The position numbers and the translations under genes were made by a program. A DNA stretch of 64,000 nt, taken from contig CAVSHP010000015.1 in assembly GCA_963727635.1 (NCBI GenBank), forward strand, positions 186,001 through 250,000. Direction: 5' to 3'. The notes under the pieces are model-generated. The model had not been told where the DNA came from. It did no database searches and was given only the letters and a program-made list of their open reading frames with translations. Within the stretch, counting starts at the first letter, position 1. The number at the start of each line of letters is the position of its first letter. Source of the stretch: SZUA-36 sp963727635 (lineage in GTDB: Bacteria > Pseudomonadota > Gammaproteobacteria > Xanthomonadales > SZUA-36). Shown piece after piece: positions 37,875-45,958 of the stretch.

Positions 37875-38241
37875 GGGGTAACAGCGCGGCAACCACATGG
37901 CGTCCCTCTGACGCCAGCACATTGAATGTACGGCAGGCGGCGTCCGTTGCCATGACCTCAAAACCAAAATTGCGACGGAAAAAATGAACCTGGGTGGCCG
38001 GTGGTAAAAAGATTTGCCGGTTACCCGTTCCTATCAGGATGATCTCCGGTTCCAGATCGAACACGGCCTGCAGACTTTCTTCATTGATATCATCGACGCT
38101 TTCAACATTCCAGTGCGGGATAATCCGCTGACCCGAAATGATGAACGGGCGGCTGAAAATTTCCTGGTCGACACGGATACCTTCTTCGCTGAAAGAGCGA
38201 ATGAAGAATTGATTTTGCGGTACATCCAGATTGAACTCCAC
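37864..38241 (-). CDS. Mth938/DUF498-fold protein
   Basis: 125 residues: SFSEEGIRVDQEIFSRPFIISGQRIIPHW, INEESLQAVFDLEPEIILIGTGNRQIFLPP and GFEVMATDAACRTFNVLASEGRHVVAALLPL match the Mth938 domain (the NDUFAF3-type fold). The bacterial function is unknown; eukaryotic NDUFAF3 assists complex I assembly. The gene converges on rpoS with an 11-base overlap of the coding ends. Confidence 0.85.
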   Translation of the reverse strand: MEFNLDVPQNQFFIRSFSEEGIRVDQEIFSRPFIISGQRIIPHWNVESVDDINEESLQAVFDLEPEIILIGTGNRQIFLPPATQVHFFRRNFGFEVMATDAACRTFNVLASEGRHVVAALLPLTL

Positions 38242-38330
38242 GCCCCCGAATCTCCTATATTCCGATAATGCTTTTTATCGCCAGTGCCCGAACCGTCAAC
38301 ACGAACCGCCAAATTGCCGAATGCAGCCGA

Positions 38331-38621
38331 CTAACCCGGGTTGATAACCGGTTTTTCCGGGTGTCTCCGATAAAAACACGCGACCTGGCCGATGGTCTGT
38401 ACCAATTCTGCCCCGCACTGGCTGGCGATGCTCTGGGCCCACGACTTGCGCGCCTCGCGGTCACCCCTGAGCTTGACCTTGATCAGCTCATGGTCATTCA
38501 ATGCGCGTTCGATTTCGGCCACAACCGTTTCACTCAGGCCTTTGTCAGCGACGGTTACGAGCGGTTTCAAGTGATGGGCCTGACCACGCAAATTCATTTT
38601 TTGCGCTGCTTTTAGTGGCAT
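38331..38621 (-). CDS. yhbY: YhbY family RNA-binding (CRM domain) protein
   Basis: 96 residues from the ATG at 38621: LRGQAHHLKPLVTVADKGLSETVVAEIERALNDHELIKVKL holds the CRM-domain GxxxxxxV and the DHELIKV signature; LVQTIGQVACFYRR is the final strand. YhbY associates with pre-50S ribosomes. In this class it is normally divergent from rlmE-ftsH; here that spacer has been enlarged by an IS110 element and other repeats. Confidence 0.92.
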   Translation of the reverse strand: MPLKAAQKMNLRGQAHHLKPLVTVADKGLSETVVAEIERALNDHELIKVKLRGDREARKSWAQSIASQCGAELVQTIGQVACFYRRHPEKPVINPG

Positions 38622-38782
38622 CGGGTTGTTCCTGTCATGGCAAACCCGCATTTTAGCATCCTGTGAAGATAAATGGGGCCAGGGCACACTTGATCTAAAT
38701 TCCCTTATGCTCAAGGAAAGGCCCGTTTTCGGATTGCCTGGCAGTGACCACAATTGAACATTGATGCCTAATCTGCATGGGC

Positions 38783-38813
38783 GCCGAGGGGGTGTAGTGT
38801 CCTGTTTCAGGAC
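38783..38813 (+). repeat. Left inverted repeat of the IS110 element
   Basis: A 31-base end beginning gccgagggggtgtag that is the exact reverse complement of 40444-40474. It contains an internal palindrome (gtgtcctg ttt caggacac, running to 38815) that could form an 8-bp hairpin. Confidence 0.85.
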
Positions 38814-38886
38814 ACATCGTTATAGTCAGCCTGTTCCGCTTTTGGTAACACTGTTTATAGCTGGTAGGTATCTATCAGTAAGAGTA

Positions 38887-39050
38887 GGAACATGCTCCCG
38901 TGGGTTACGGATAGACACATCGAAGCATTCGATGCTTAGGTTCACAGCACCGAACCCACGGGTGCGCTTGGGTCCGGTAACGAACACTCAGGGATTGCCG
39001 CAGTACCGGCTTCCTATAATGGCTTCGCAGAACTCAAGCTCGCATGTTCC
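38887..39050 (+). ncRNA. Candidate IS110 bridge RNA
   Basis: Upstream of the transposase, four complementary pairs nest without conflict over 164 bases. They are an outer stem ggaacatgc (38887-38895) with gcatgttcc (39042-39050); cccgtgggtt (38897-38906) with aacccacggg (38953-38962); an inner hairpin catcgaa-gca-ttcgatg (38918-38934); and a second hairpin-like arm ccggta (38974-38979) with taccgg (39004-39009). Two internal-loop arms closed by a common stem, 40 bases before the transposase, resemble the target- and donor-binding loops of IS110 bridge RNAs. Exact ends and guide loops are not determined. Confidence 0.6.
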
Positions 39051-39089
39051 CGCAAATGACGTTATCACAAATTGAGTGGGAGGTGAGAG

Positions 39090-40358
39090 ATGATTCAAAC
39101 GCGGAATGATGAACAGTTTGCTGCCTTTATTGGAGTTGATTGGGCCGATAGAAAACACGATTTATGCTTGCTGAAGTCCGGTAGTAACCAGCGTGAAACG
39201 AGCATCCTGAAACACACTCCTGAGGCGATTGAAGAATGGGCAAATACACTGCGGCGGCGATTTGGCGGGAGGCCGGTTGCCATCTGTCTCGAACTCAACA
39301 AGGGTCCGCTTGTTTACGCGTTGAGCAAATACGACTTCATGGTGTTGTTTCCGGTTAACCCACTTACCGTGGCCCGGTTTCGCGAAGCCTTTGCCACCAG
39401 CGGAAGCAAGGACGACCCAAGTGATGCGCAGCTGCAGTTGGAGATCTTGCTGACACATCGTCATCGGCTCAGACCACTCAAGCCATCCAGTCCGGCCATA
39501 CGTGCACTGGAGCAACTGGTCGAGCACCGTCGGCGCCTGGTCGGTGACAAGGTGCGCCTGAACAACCGCATAACCAGTGTCCTGAAGAGCTATTTTCCCC
39601 AGGTTCTGGAGTGGTTTAAGAACCGGGACACCCAGTTGTTTTGCGACTTCCTGACACGCTGGCCAGCACTTGCAAGAGTGCAGCAGGCCCGACGCTCAAC
39701 GCTTGAACATTTCTTTCATCAACACCATGTGCGCTCCCCGGCGCTCATCAACCGGCGTATTGAAGGGATCAAAGCCGCATTGCCGTTGACCACTGACGAG
39801 GCAATCATTGTTCCGAACGAACTCTTGATCAAAGCGATGATCGGTCAGTTGCAAATGGTTCTAAGCGCCATCCGGGAGTTTGATGACGAGATTGCCTTGC
39901 GTGCACAGGCCCACGCTGACTTTGCGCTGTTCGATAGCTTTCCGGCAGCGGGAGCAGCACTCGCACCGCGGCTTCTGGTTGCTTTTGGCGATCAGCGTGA
40001 ACGCTATACTTGCGCGGCTGAAATGCAAAAATACTCGGGGGTTGCGCCGGTGACCAAGCGAAGCGGCAACCAGTATTCGGTTGTATGGCGTTGGCGATGT
40101 CCAAAGTACCTGCGGCAGACGTTCGTGGAGTGGGCCGCACTTTCGATCCGTCAGTCCTTTTGGGCGCGGGCTTACTACGAGCAAAAGCGGGCGCAGGGGA
40201 AGTCACATCAGGCGGCTGTGCGGGCACTTGCGTTTAAATGGATCAGGATCATGTATCGCTGTTGGCAGGATCGACGACCATATGATGAGTCGACTTATTT
40301 ACAAGCGCTCCAAAGACGTGGTTCACCACTGTTTAAATACCTGGCGGGTTCAATATAG
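39090..40358 (+). CDS. IS110-family transposase (DEDD_Tnp_IS110 and Transposase_20)
   Basis: 422 residues, intact. The N-terminal RuvC-like domain starts FIGVDWADRKHDLCLL (first Asp) with ICLELNKGPLVYAL (Glu) and DDPSDAQLQLEILL (Asp pair). A coiled helical middle follows. The C-terminal Transposase_20 domain has SFPAAGAALAPRLLVAFGD and MQKYSGVAPVTKRSGNQ with the catalytic-Ser region. IS110 recombinases cut and rejoin DNA with an RNA guide. The GGGAGG site just before the ATG at 39090 supports this start. The gene appears functional. Confidence 0.93.
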   Translation: MIQTRNDEQFAAFIGVDWADRKHDLCLLKSGSNQRETSILKHTPEAIEEWANTLRRRFGGRPVAICLELNKGPLVYALSKYDFMVLFPVNPLTVARFREAFATSGSKDDPSDAQLQLEILLTHRHRLRPLKPSSPAIRALEQLVEHRRRLVGDKVRLNNRITSVLKSYFPQVLEWFKNRDTQLFCDFLTRWPALARVQQARRSTLEHFFHQHHVRSPALINRRIEGIKAALPLTTDEAIIVPNELLIKAMIGQLQMVLSAIREFDDEIALRAQAHADFALFDSFPAAGAALAPRLLVAFGDQRERYTCAAEMQKYSGVAPVTKRSGNQYSVVWRWRCPKYLRQTFVEWAALSIRQSFWARAYYEQKRAQGKSHQAAVRALAFKWIRIMYRCWQDRRPYDESTYLQALQRRGSPLFKYLAGSI

Positions 40359-40443
40359 ACAGGTATCGATGAAACACTTGCAGACCAACTCAGGGGGTGT
40401 GAACCCATCCATGGGGATTCGGGCTCGACTCCTGTCTCGCACG

Positions 40444-40474
40444 GTCCTGAAACAGGACACTACACCCCCTCGGC
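40444..40474 (-). repeat. Right inverted repeat of the IS110 element
   Basis: The exact reverse complement of 38783-38813, ending cggc at 40474. It also holds a short palindrome, gtcctg aaa caggac. The distance from the transposase stop is 85 bases. Confidence 0.85.
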
Positions 40475-40528
40475 TCAGTGGTAAATCATGGGTCAATGGT
40501 TTCTGAAGGATTTGCACGGCGGTCAGTA

Positions 40529-40639
40529 GAAGCTGGGGTGGGTGGATATTACCAGGACCGTACGAGGCAGGAAGCCGAGTCCGAGGCTACACGGATGTAC
40601 TTGTGCCGTGTCCTGGTAATATCCACCCACCCCAGCTTC
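40529..40639. repeat. 111-bp palindromic element with perfect 30-bp arms
   Basis: Arms at 40529-40558 (gaagctggggtgggtggata ...) and 40610-40639 are perfect inverted copies over 30 bases, separated by a 51-base centre. No coding frame. It lies just right of the IS110 element and left of rlmE. It could be a MITE, a REP-type element or a very strong hairpin in the rlmE 5' region. There is no T-run, so a simple terminator is unlikely. Confidence 0.7.
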
Positions 40640-40691
40640 CCCCACCCGTTAGATTGAGTGAGACAGTACTGGGGCCAGGGTACGAGGTGTG

Positions 40692-40766
40692 GTCAAGGTA
40701 AAGTGCCTGGGAAAGCTTGAATATCAAGGTCTGATTGCAAGTATCGCCCTGGCACTTTACTCTGAC
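40692..40766. repeat. REP-like imperfect palindrome ahead of rlmE
   Basis: The arms 40692-40711 and 40747-40766 match inverted at 17 of 20 positions. The right arm reads ccctggcactttactctgac, a pattern widely associated with dispersed repeats in gammaproteobacteria. It ends 22 bases before the rlmE start. A short motif, tggggccaggg, appears both at about 38674 (left of the IS) and at 40669 (right of the IS). Confidence 0.5.
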
Positions 40767-40788
40767 GACAGCAACAGGAAACCGAGTC

Positions 40789-41412
40789 ATGGCAAAGAGC
40801 AAAAGCAGCCGTCGCTGGCTGGCGGAACATTTTGATGATCAATACGTCAAGCAGGCCCAGCAACAGGGTCTGCGTTCCAGGGCGGCTTTCAAGTTGATGG
40901 AACTGGACGAAAAGTATCACCTGTTACGCAGGGGCATGCGGGTGGTGGACCTCGGTTCGGCGCCGGGTAGCTGGACGCAGGTCGTGCAAAAAGCGCTGGG
41001 GGACAGCGGTCAGATCGTCGCCCTCGATATCCTGCCCATGGAACCGATGGAAAACGTCCACTTTATCCAGGGCGATTTCACGGAAGACAAACCTTTGGCA
41101 CTGTTGGAAGAAGCATTGAATGGCCAGTATGCTGATCTTGTTTTGTCGGACATGGCACCCAATATGAGTGGAATGGGGGCGGTTGATCAGCCACGTGCGA
41201 TGTACCTGGCTGAACTTGCGCTGGCCTTTGCAGAAAAATGGTTAGAGCCTGGCGGCAGTTTTGTTGTCAAAGTTTTTCACGGTGAAGGGTTCGACGATTT
41301 TGTAAAGCATGTACGGTCATTATTTGACAAGGTACAGGTCAGGAAGCCCTCAGCCTCGAGACCAAGGAGCAGGGAAGTTTATGTACTGGGTCATCGGCGC
41401 AAGCTACAATGA
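40789..41412 (+). CDS. rlmE: 23S rRNA (uridine-2'-O)-methyltransferase RlmE (FtsJ/RrmJ)
   Basis: 207 residues: SSRRWLAEHFDDQYVKQAQQQGLRSRAAFKLMEL, VVDLGSAPGSWTQVV (SAM motif), DLVLSDMAPNMSGMGAVDQPR (catalytic Asp) and GGSFVVKVFHGEGFDDF (catalytic Lys) with RPRSREVYVL (Glu). It methylates U2552 of 23S rRNA in the large subunit. The ATG at 40789 is used; the upstream in-frame part lies in the REP-like repeat. It is followed by ftsH as in most gammaproteobacteria. Confidence 0.95.
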   Translation: MAKSKSSRRWLAEHFDDQYVKQAQQQGLRSRAAFKLMELDEKYHLLRRGMRVVDLGSAPGSWTQVVQKALGDSGQIVALDILPMEPMENVHFIQGDFTEDKPLALLEEALNGQYADLVLSDMAPNMSGMGAVDQPRAMYLAELALAFAEKWLEPGGSFVVKVFHGEGFDDFVKHVRSLFDKVQVRKPSASRPRSREVYVLGHRRKLQ

Positions 41413-41469
41413 CTATATGTAGGCACCCTTTAAAGTTATTACCGGTTGACTGTTTGTGAGGATAAACTA

Positions 41470-43413
41470 TTGAATGATATGTTAAAAAATGTGATTACCT
41501 GGGGCATCATCCTGTTGGTGCTGATGTCGATTTTCAATCACTACGGAAATGTCGGCACTGCTCCCGAAGAACTCAGCTATTCCGATTTTCTGAACAACGT
41601 GCGCAACGGCACGGTGGCTGAAGTCAAAATCAGCAGTACCCCGGAAGGTAATACCATTCAGGGCCGTGATATAAATGGTAAGGACTTCCATTCATTTGGC
41701 ATGCCGGATGCAAAGCTTGTGGACGACCTGGTTGAGCACAACGTGGAGATTTCCGCAGAACCGCCCAAGCAGCGTTCAGTTATCCTCGATCTGTTAATCA
41801 ATATCATACCGGTCCTGTTGCTGGTGGGTTTGTGGGTTTATTTCATGCGTCAGATGCAGGGCGGCGGCGGTGGCCGTGGCGCCATGTCTTTTGGCAAGAG
41901 CAAGGCAAAATTGCAGGGCGAAGATCAGATCAAGGTGACCTTCGCAGATGTGGCGGGTGTCGAAGAGGCCAAAGAGGAAGTTGCAGAACTGGTCGAGTTT
42001 CTGCGTAACCCGGGTAAGTTCCAGAAGCTGGGTGGACACATCCCGCGTGGCGTACTGATGCTGGGCTCGCCGGGTACCGGTAAGACGCTGTTGGCGCGCG
42101 CCATTGCCGGTGAGGCCAAGGTACCGTTCTTTTCAATTTCCGGTTCCGATTTCGTCGAGATGTTTGTCGGTGTGGGCGCATCCCGTGTACGCGACATGTT
42201 CGACCAGGCCAAGAAGCATGCACCCTGTATTATTTTCATCGATGAAATTGACGCGGTCGGGCGTCACCGTGGCGCGGGTCTTGGTGGCGGTCACGATGAG
42301 CGTGAACAGACATTGAATCAGTTGCTGGTTGAAATGGACGGATTTGAAGGTGGCGAAGGCGTGATCGTGATCGCTGCGACCAACCGTCCTGACGTTCTGG
42401 ATCCGGCCCTGTTGCGGCCTGGACGATTTGACCGCCAGGTGGTCGTGCCGTTGCCGGATATTCGTGGTCGCGAAGCCATCCTGAAAGTGCATATGCGTAA
42501 GGTGCCGCTGGGTGACGATGTCATGCCACGCACCATTGCTCGCGGCACGCCCGGATTCTCCGGTGCGGATCTCGCCAACCTGGTCAACGAAGCGGCATTG
42601 TTTGCCGCCAGGGAAGGTGCCAAGACCGTCCACATGGACCATTTCGAACGGGCCAAGGACAAGATCATGATGGGTGCCGAAAGGCGTTCGATGGTCATGT
42701 CGGAGAAAGAGAAGAAACTGACGGCCTATCACGAAGCGGGTCATGCGATTGTCGGGCGCCTGGTGCCGGAACACGACCCGGTTTACAAGGTGACCATTAT
42801 TCCACGTGGCCGGGCGCTCGGTGTGACCATGTTCCTGCCCGAGCAGGACAAGTACAGCATTTCACGTAAGCAACTGGATAGCCAGATGGCCAGTCTGTTT
42901 GGCGGACGCGTGGCCGAAGAACTGGTTTTCGGAGTGGAAAATGTCACTACCGGCGCATCGAATGATATCGAGCGTTCGACACAGATTGCGCGTAATATCG
43001 TAACCCGCTGGGGCTTGACCGAGGCCCTCGGGCCATTGACCTATGCCGAGGATGACGAAGAGGTTTTCCTGGGCCGTTCCGTCACCCAGCACAAGCACGT
43101 TTCCGACGAAACTGCGCGCAAGATCGATATTGAAATTCGCACGATCGTCGATTCCGCACACAGGACGGCAAAAGAACTGCTTGTCGCCAACCGGGACAAG
43201 CTGGAAATCATGACTCAGGCGCTGATGAAGTACGAAACCATCGGCGCGCAACAGATCGATCAGATCATGCAGGGTAAAGTGCCTGATCCACCCGAAGGCT
43301 GGGATGAACCAGGTTCTGATGACGACAGTAAAAAGCGGGCTGATACGATCGACGATTCAACCGAAGGTTCCGGCGACAGCCCTTCAATCGGGGGTACGGC
43401 TGAGCAGCACTAG
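41470..43413 (+). CDS. ftsH: ATP-dependent zinc metalloprotease FtsH
   Basis: About 647 residues. Two N-terminal membrane helices (VITWGIILLVLMSIF and LLINIIPVLLLVGLWVYFM) flank a periplasmic domain. The AAA module has Walker A GSPGTGKT (about 199-206), Walker B IIFIDEID and the SRH (AATNRPDVLDPALLRPGRFD). The protease motif HEAGH is at about 421. It degrades membrane and regulatory proteins (LpxC, sigma32 in relatives). A TTG start at 41470 fits a GAGG site 8 bases upstream; ATG at 41479 is the alternative. A terminator follows the gene. Confidence 0.95.
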   Translation: MNDMLKNVITWGIILLVLMSIFNHYGNVGTAPEELSYSDFLNNVRNGTVAEVKISSTPEGNTIQGRDINGKDFHSFGMPDAKLVDDLVEHNVEISAEPPKQRSVILDLLINIIPVLLLVGLWVYFMRQMQGGGGGRGAMSFGKSKAKLQGEDQIKVTFADVAGVEEAKEEVAELVEFLRNPGKFQKLGGHIPRGVLMLGSPGTGKTLLARAIAGEAKVPFFSISGSDFVEMFVGVGASRVRDMFDQAKKHAPCIIFIDEIDAVGRHRGAGLGGGHDEREQTLNQLLVEMDGFEGGEGVIVIAATNRPDVLDPALLRPGRFDRQVVVPLPDIRGREAILKVHMRKVPLGDDVMPRTIARGTPGFSGADLANLVNEAALFAAREGAKTVHMDHFERAKDKIMMGAERRSMVMSEKEKKLTAYHEAGHAIVGRLVPEHDPVYKVTIIPRGRALGVTMFLPEQDKYSISRKQLDSQMASLFGGRVAEELVFGVENVTTGASNDIERSTQIARNIVTRWGLTEALGPLTYAEDDEEVFLGRSVTQHKHVSDETARKIDIEIRTIVDSAHRTAKELLVANRDKLEIMTQALMKYETIGAQQIDQIMQGKVPDPPEGWDEPGSDDDSKKRADTIDDSTEGSGDSPSIGGTAEQH

Positions 43414-43456
43414 TGTACGATGCAATACACTAACCGCCGGTGTTCGGTTTACTGAA

Positions 43457-43484
43457 AACAGCGCTCATCCGGCGCTGTTTTTTT
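43457..43484 (+). terminator. Intrinsic terminator after ftsH
   Basis: An 8-bp perfect stem (aacagcgc / gcgctgtt) with a 7-base loop is followed directly by a run of seven T. It lies 44 bases after the ftsH stop and before folP, so folP-glmM may depend on read-through or their own promoter. Confidence 0.85.
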
Positions 43485-43585
43485 GGTGCAGTATATGAAC
43501 TCCAACACAGCCGCTAACATCAGATTCCAGCGTTCGCACCCTTGACTGTGCCGGCCGCAGACTCGTCCTCGACAGAACAAGGATC

Positions 43586-44383
43586 ATGGGCATTCTCAAC
43601 CTGACACCGGATTCGTTTTCCGATGGCGGACGATGGCAGGGTAAGCGCGCTGCCGTTGAGCACGCCCTGGCCATGCAGGAAGCGGGCGCGGACATCATCG
43701 ATATTGGCGGGGAATCGACCCGGCCGGGTGCGCAAGCGGTCACATTTGAGCAGGAGTTGGAACGCGTAATCCCGGTCATTGAAACCCTGGTGCCACAACT
43801 TTCAGTGCCGCTGTCCATCGATACGAGTAAGCCCGAAGTCATGCGCGCTGCGGTGGCGGCGGGGGCGGGCATGATCAACGACGTTTTTGCCCTGCGTCAG
43901 GATGGGGCGCTGCAGGCCGCGGCGGACCTGGATGTTCCCGTTTGCCTGATGCACATGTTGGGCAACCCGCGCGTGATGCAAAACGACCCCGTTTACGATG
44001 ATGTTGCCGGCGAGGTTGCGGCATTTTTGCTGGAACGCGCGGCCCTGTGCGAAAGTAACGGCATATCAAGGGAAAACATAGTTCTGGATCCGGGTTTTGG
44101 TTTTGGCAAGACGCTGCAGCAGAACATCACGCTGTTTAAGGCCCTGTCCGATTTCAGCGTCATCGGCTACCCGCTGCTTGTTGGTGTTTCACGCAAATCC
44201 ATGCTCGGCCAAATCACCGGCCGCGATACCCCGGACCGGGTCGCAGCTTCAGTTGTGGCTGCCGCACTTGCGGCGCAAATGGGCGCAGCGATTGTCAGGG
44301 TGCACGACGTGGCCGAAACCCGGGATGCGCTCGAGGTAGCCACTGCACTTTGGCAGGGTTGGGGCGTAAAATGCATGACATGA
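43586..44383 (+). CDS. folP: Dihydropteroate synthase (5' end uncertain)
   Basis: 265 residues from the ATG at 43586: GILNLTPDSFSDGGRW (pterin binding), DIIDIGGESTRPGAQ, VPLSIDTSKPEVM, MINDVFALR, DPGFGFGKTLQQN and GVSRKSMLGQITGR are all conserved. The frame upstream of 43586 encodes LDCAGRRLVLDRTRI, the usual FolP N-terminal strand, but has no start codon there. An ATG at 43495 in another frame suggests an indel around 43540-43550. It condenses p-aminobenzoate with the pterin diphosphate in folate synthesis. The stop overlaps glmM by 4 bases. Confidence 0.92.
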   Translation: MGILNLTPDSFSDGGRWQGKRAAVEHALAMQEAGADIIDIGGESTRPGAQAVTFEQELERVIPVIETLVPQLSVPLSIDTSKPEVMRAAVAAGAGMINDVFALRQDGALQAAADLDVPVCLMHMLGNPRVMQNDPVYDDVAGEVAAFLLERAALCESNGISRENIVLDPGFGFGKTLQQNITLFKALSDFSVIGYPLLVGVSRKSMLGQITGRDTPDRVAASVVAAALAAQMGAAIVRVHDVAETRDALEVATALWQGWGVKCMT

Positions 44384-45724
44384 AAAATAAATATTTTGGC
44401 ACGGACGGGATACGCGGCCGGGTCGGTGATACGCCGGTTACGGCGGACTTCATGTTGCGTCTGGGGCGCGCTGCAGGAAAGGTACTGGCCGATGGGGATT
44501 CGCGCGCGGTCGTCATTGGCAAGGACACACGGATCTCGGGTTATATGTTTGAATCGGCGTTGGAAGCGGGTCTGGCCGCCGCCGGTGCCAACGTGGCTCT
44601 GCTCGGACCGATGCCAACGCCGGCCATCGCTTACCTGACACGTACGTTACATGCATGCGCGGGCATCGTTATCAGTGCCTCGCATAATCCGTTTTACGAC
44701 AACGGCATCAAGTTCTTTTCCGCCGAAGGCGAAAAACTGCCGGACGAAATCGAACAGGCAATCGAGGCAGAGCTTGAACAACCATTCACGACCGTCGCAT
44801 CCGAAAAAATGGGTAAAGCCACCCGCATCGAAGATGCTGCCGGCCGTTACATTGAATTCTGCAAGGGCACCATACCTTTTGAAATCTCGTTGCGTGGTCT
44901 GAAAATTGTTGTCGATTGCGCCAATGGTGCAACCTACCGCGTAGCCCCGGCTGTTTTTGAAGAACTGGGCGCGGAAGTGTTAACCGTTGGAGCAACGCCC
45001 AATGGATTGAATATCAATGACAACTGCGGGTCTACTTTTCCGGAATTCGTCAGTAAGGCTGTACTTGAAACACGGTGCCGATGTGGGCATTGCCCTCGAT
45101 GGTGACGGTGACCGCGTGGTCATGGTGGATGCCAGGGGTGAAATCGTCAACGGCGATGAACTGCTCTATATCCTCGCCACGGCGCGCCAGGACAAGGGTC
45201 TGCTCCACGGTGGTGTTATCGGCACGGTGATGAGCAATTTTGGTCTGGAACTGGCACTGAAAAAACGCAACATCCCTTTCCTGCGCTCCCCGGTTGGCGA
45301 TCGCCACGTGCATAAAGCCCTGGTCAGCAACGGCTGGACACTGGGCGGTGAAGCGTCCGGTCACCTGCTGTGCCTGGACAGGACCAGCACAGGTGACGGT
45401 ATCGTCAGCGCCCTGCAGGTGCTCGAGGTGATGGTCAGCAAGTCCATGGGCCTGGCTGAACTGGCGGCGGATGTGCAGAAGCTGCCGCAGGTCATGATCA
45501 ATGTGCCGGTCAGTGGCCAGATGTCGGATCTCAAAGACTCATTGACAATCAATGCAGCCGTGAAATCAGTACAGGACCAGTTGGGCAATACCGGCAGGGT
45601 CATACTGCGGCCATCAGGCACCGAGCCGCTGATTCGCGTGACTTTGGAAGGTATTGACGAAGTTCAGGTCAATCGACTGGCTGAGGAGCTCGCGACGGTT
45701 GTTCGCGCGGAGTTTGCAAATTAG
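44380..45724 (+). CDS. glmM: Phosphoglucosamine mutase, one frameshift
   Basis: The start overlaps the folP stop (ATGA). The first frame has KYFGTDGIRGRVGDTPVT, GYMFESALEAGLAAAGANV and GIVISASHNPFYDNGIKFF with the phosphoserine at about residue 101. After a slip near 45050-45065 the second frame supplies GADVGIALDGDGDRVVMVD (metal loop DGDGD), GTVMSNFGLELAL, GGEASGHLLCLDRTSTGDGIVSALQVL and ILRPSGTEPLIRVTLEG. The joined length is normal (about 448). It converts glucosamine-6-P to glucosamine-1-P for cell-wall synthesis; essential, so an indel error is likely. The conserved synteny ends here. Confidence 0.93.
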
Positions 45725-45958
45725 CCCATTAAATGGGATTAAGAGTTTCAGTCAAGCGTTTGAATACACCTCTTTCAATCAGACCCGATACGTACGCAGG
45801 AAAAATAACACCAACAATCATTCATTTACGCCTAGACATTAATGTTCTGACATCGTATCTTGAATTGTAATAAGGAATTTTTTATGGATGTGCCATCGCC
45901 CAGGGAAGTCGACTCGGCACTGTAAAATCAGTTGGTTTGTGTTTCCAAGGGGGTTCCG

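Larger units (their letters stand above)
38783..40474 (+). mobile_element. IS110-family insertion sequence, about 1.69 kb
   Basis: The element is bounded by perfect 31-bp inverted repeats at 38783-38813 and 40444-40474. It carries one DEDD/Ser transposase gene, a roughly 276-base left non-coding region (38814-39089) with a nested RNA fold, and a short right end of about 85 bases. The longer non-coding part lies upstream of the transposase, as in the IS110 subgroup, where it encodes the bridge RNA. The exact recombination points could lie at or inside the repeats. It sits between divergent yhbY and rlmE. Confidence 0.82.

Noticed and set aside
40610..40639. Right arm of the palindrome as a terminator for the transposase
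   Set aside because: No T-run follows and the arms are 51 bases apart, unlike a rho-independent terminator.
45725..45958. tRNA or attachment site at the left boundary of the accessory island
   Set aside because: I looked for a tRNA-like fold and direct repeats at the glmM end and found none I can support.
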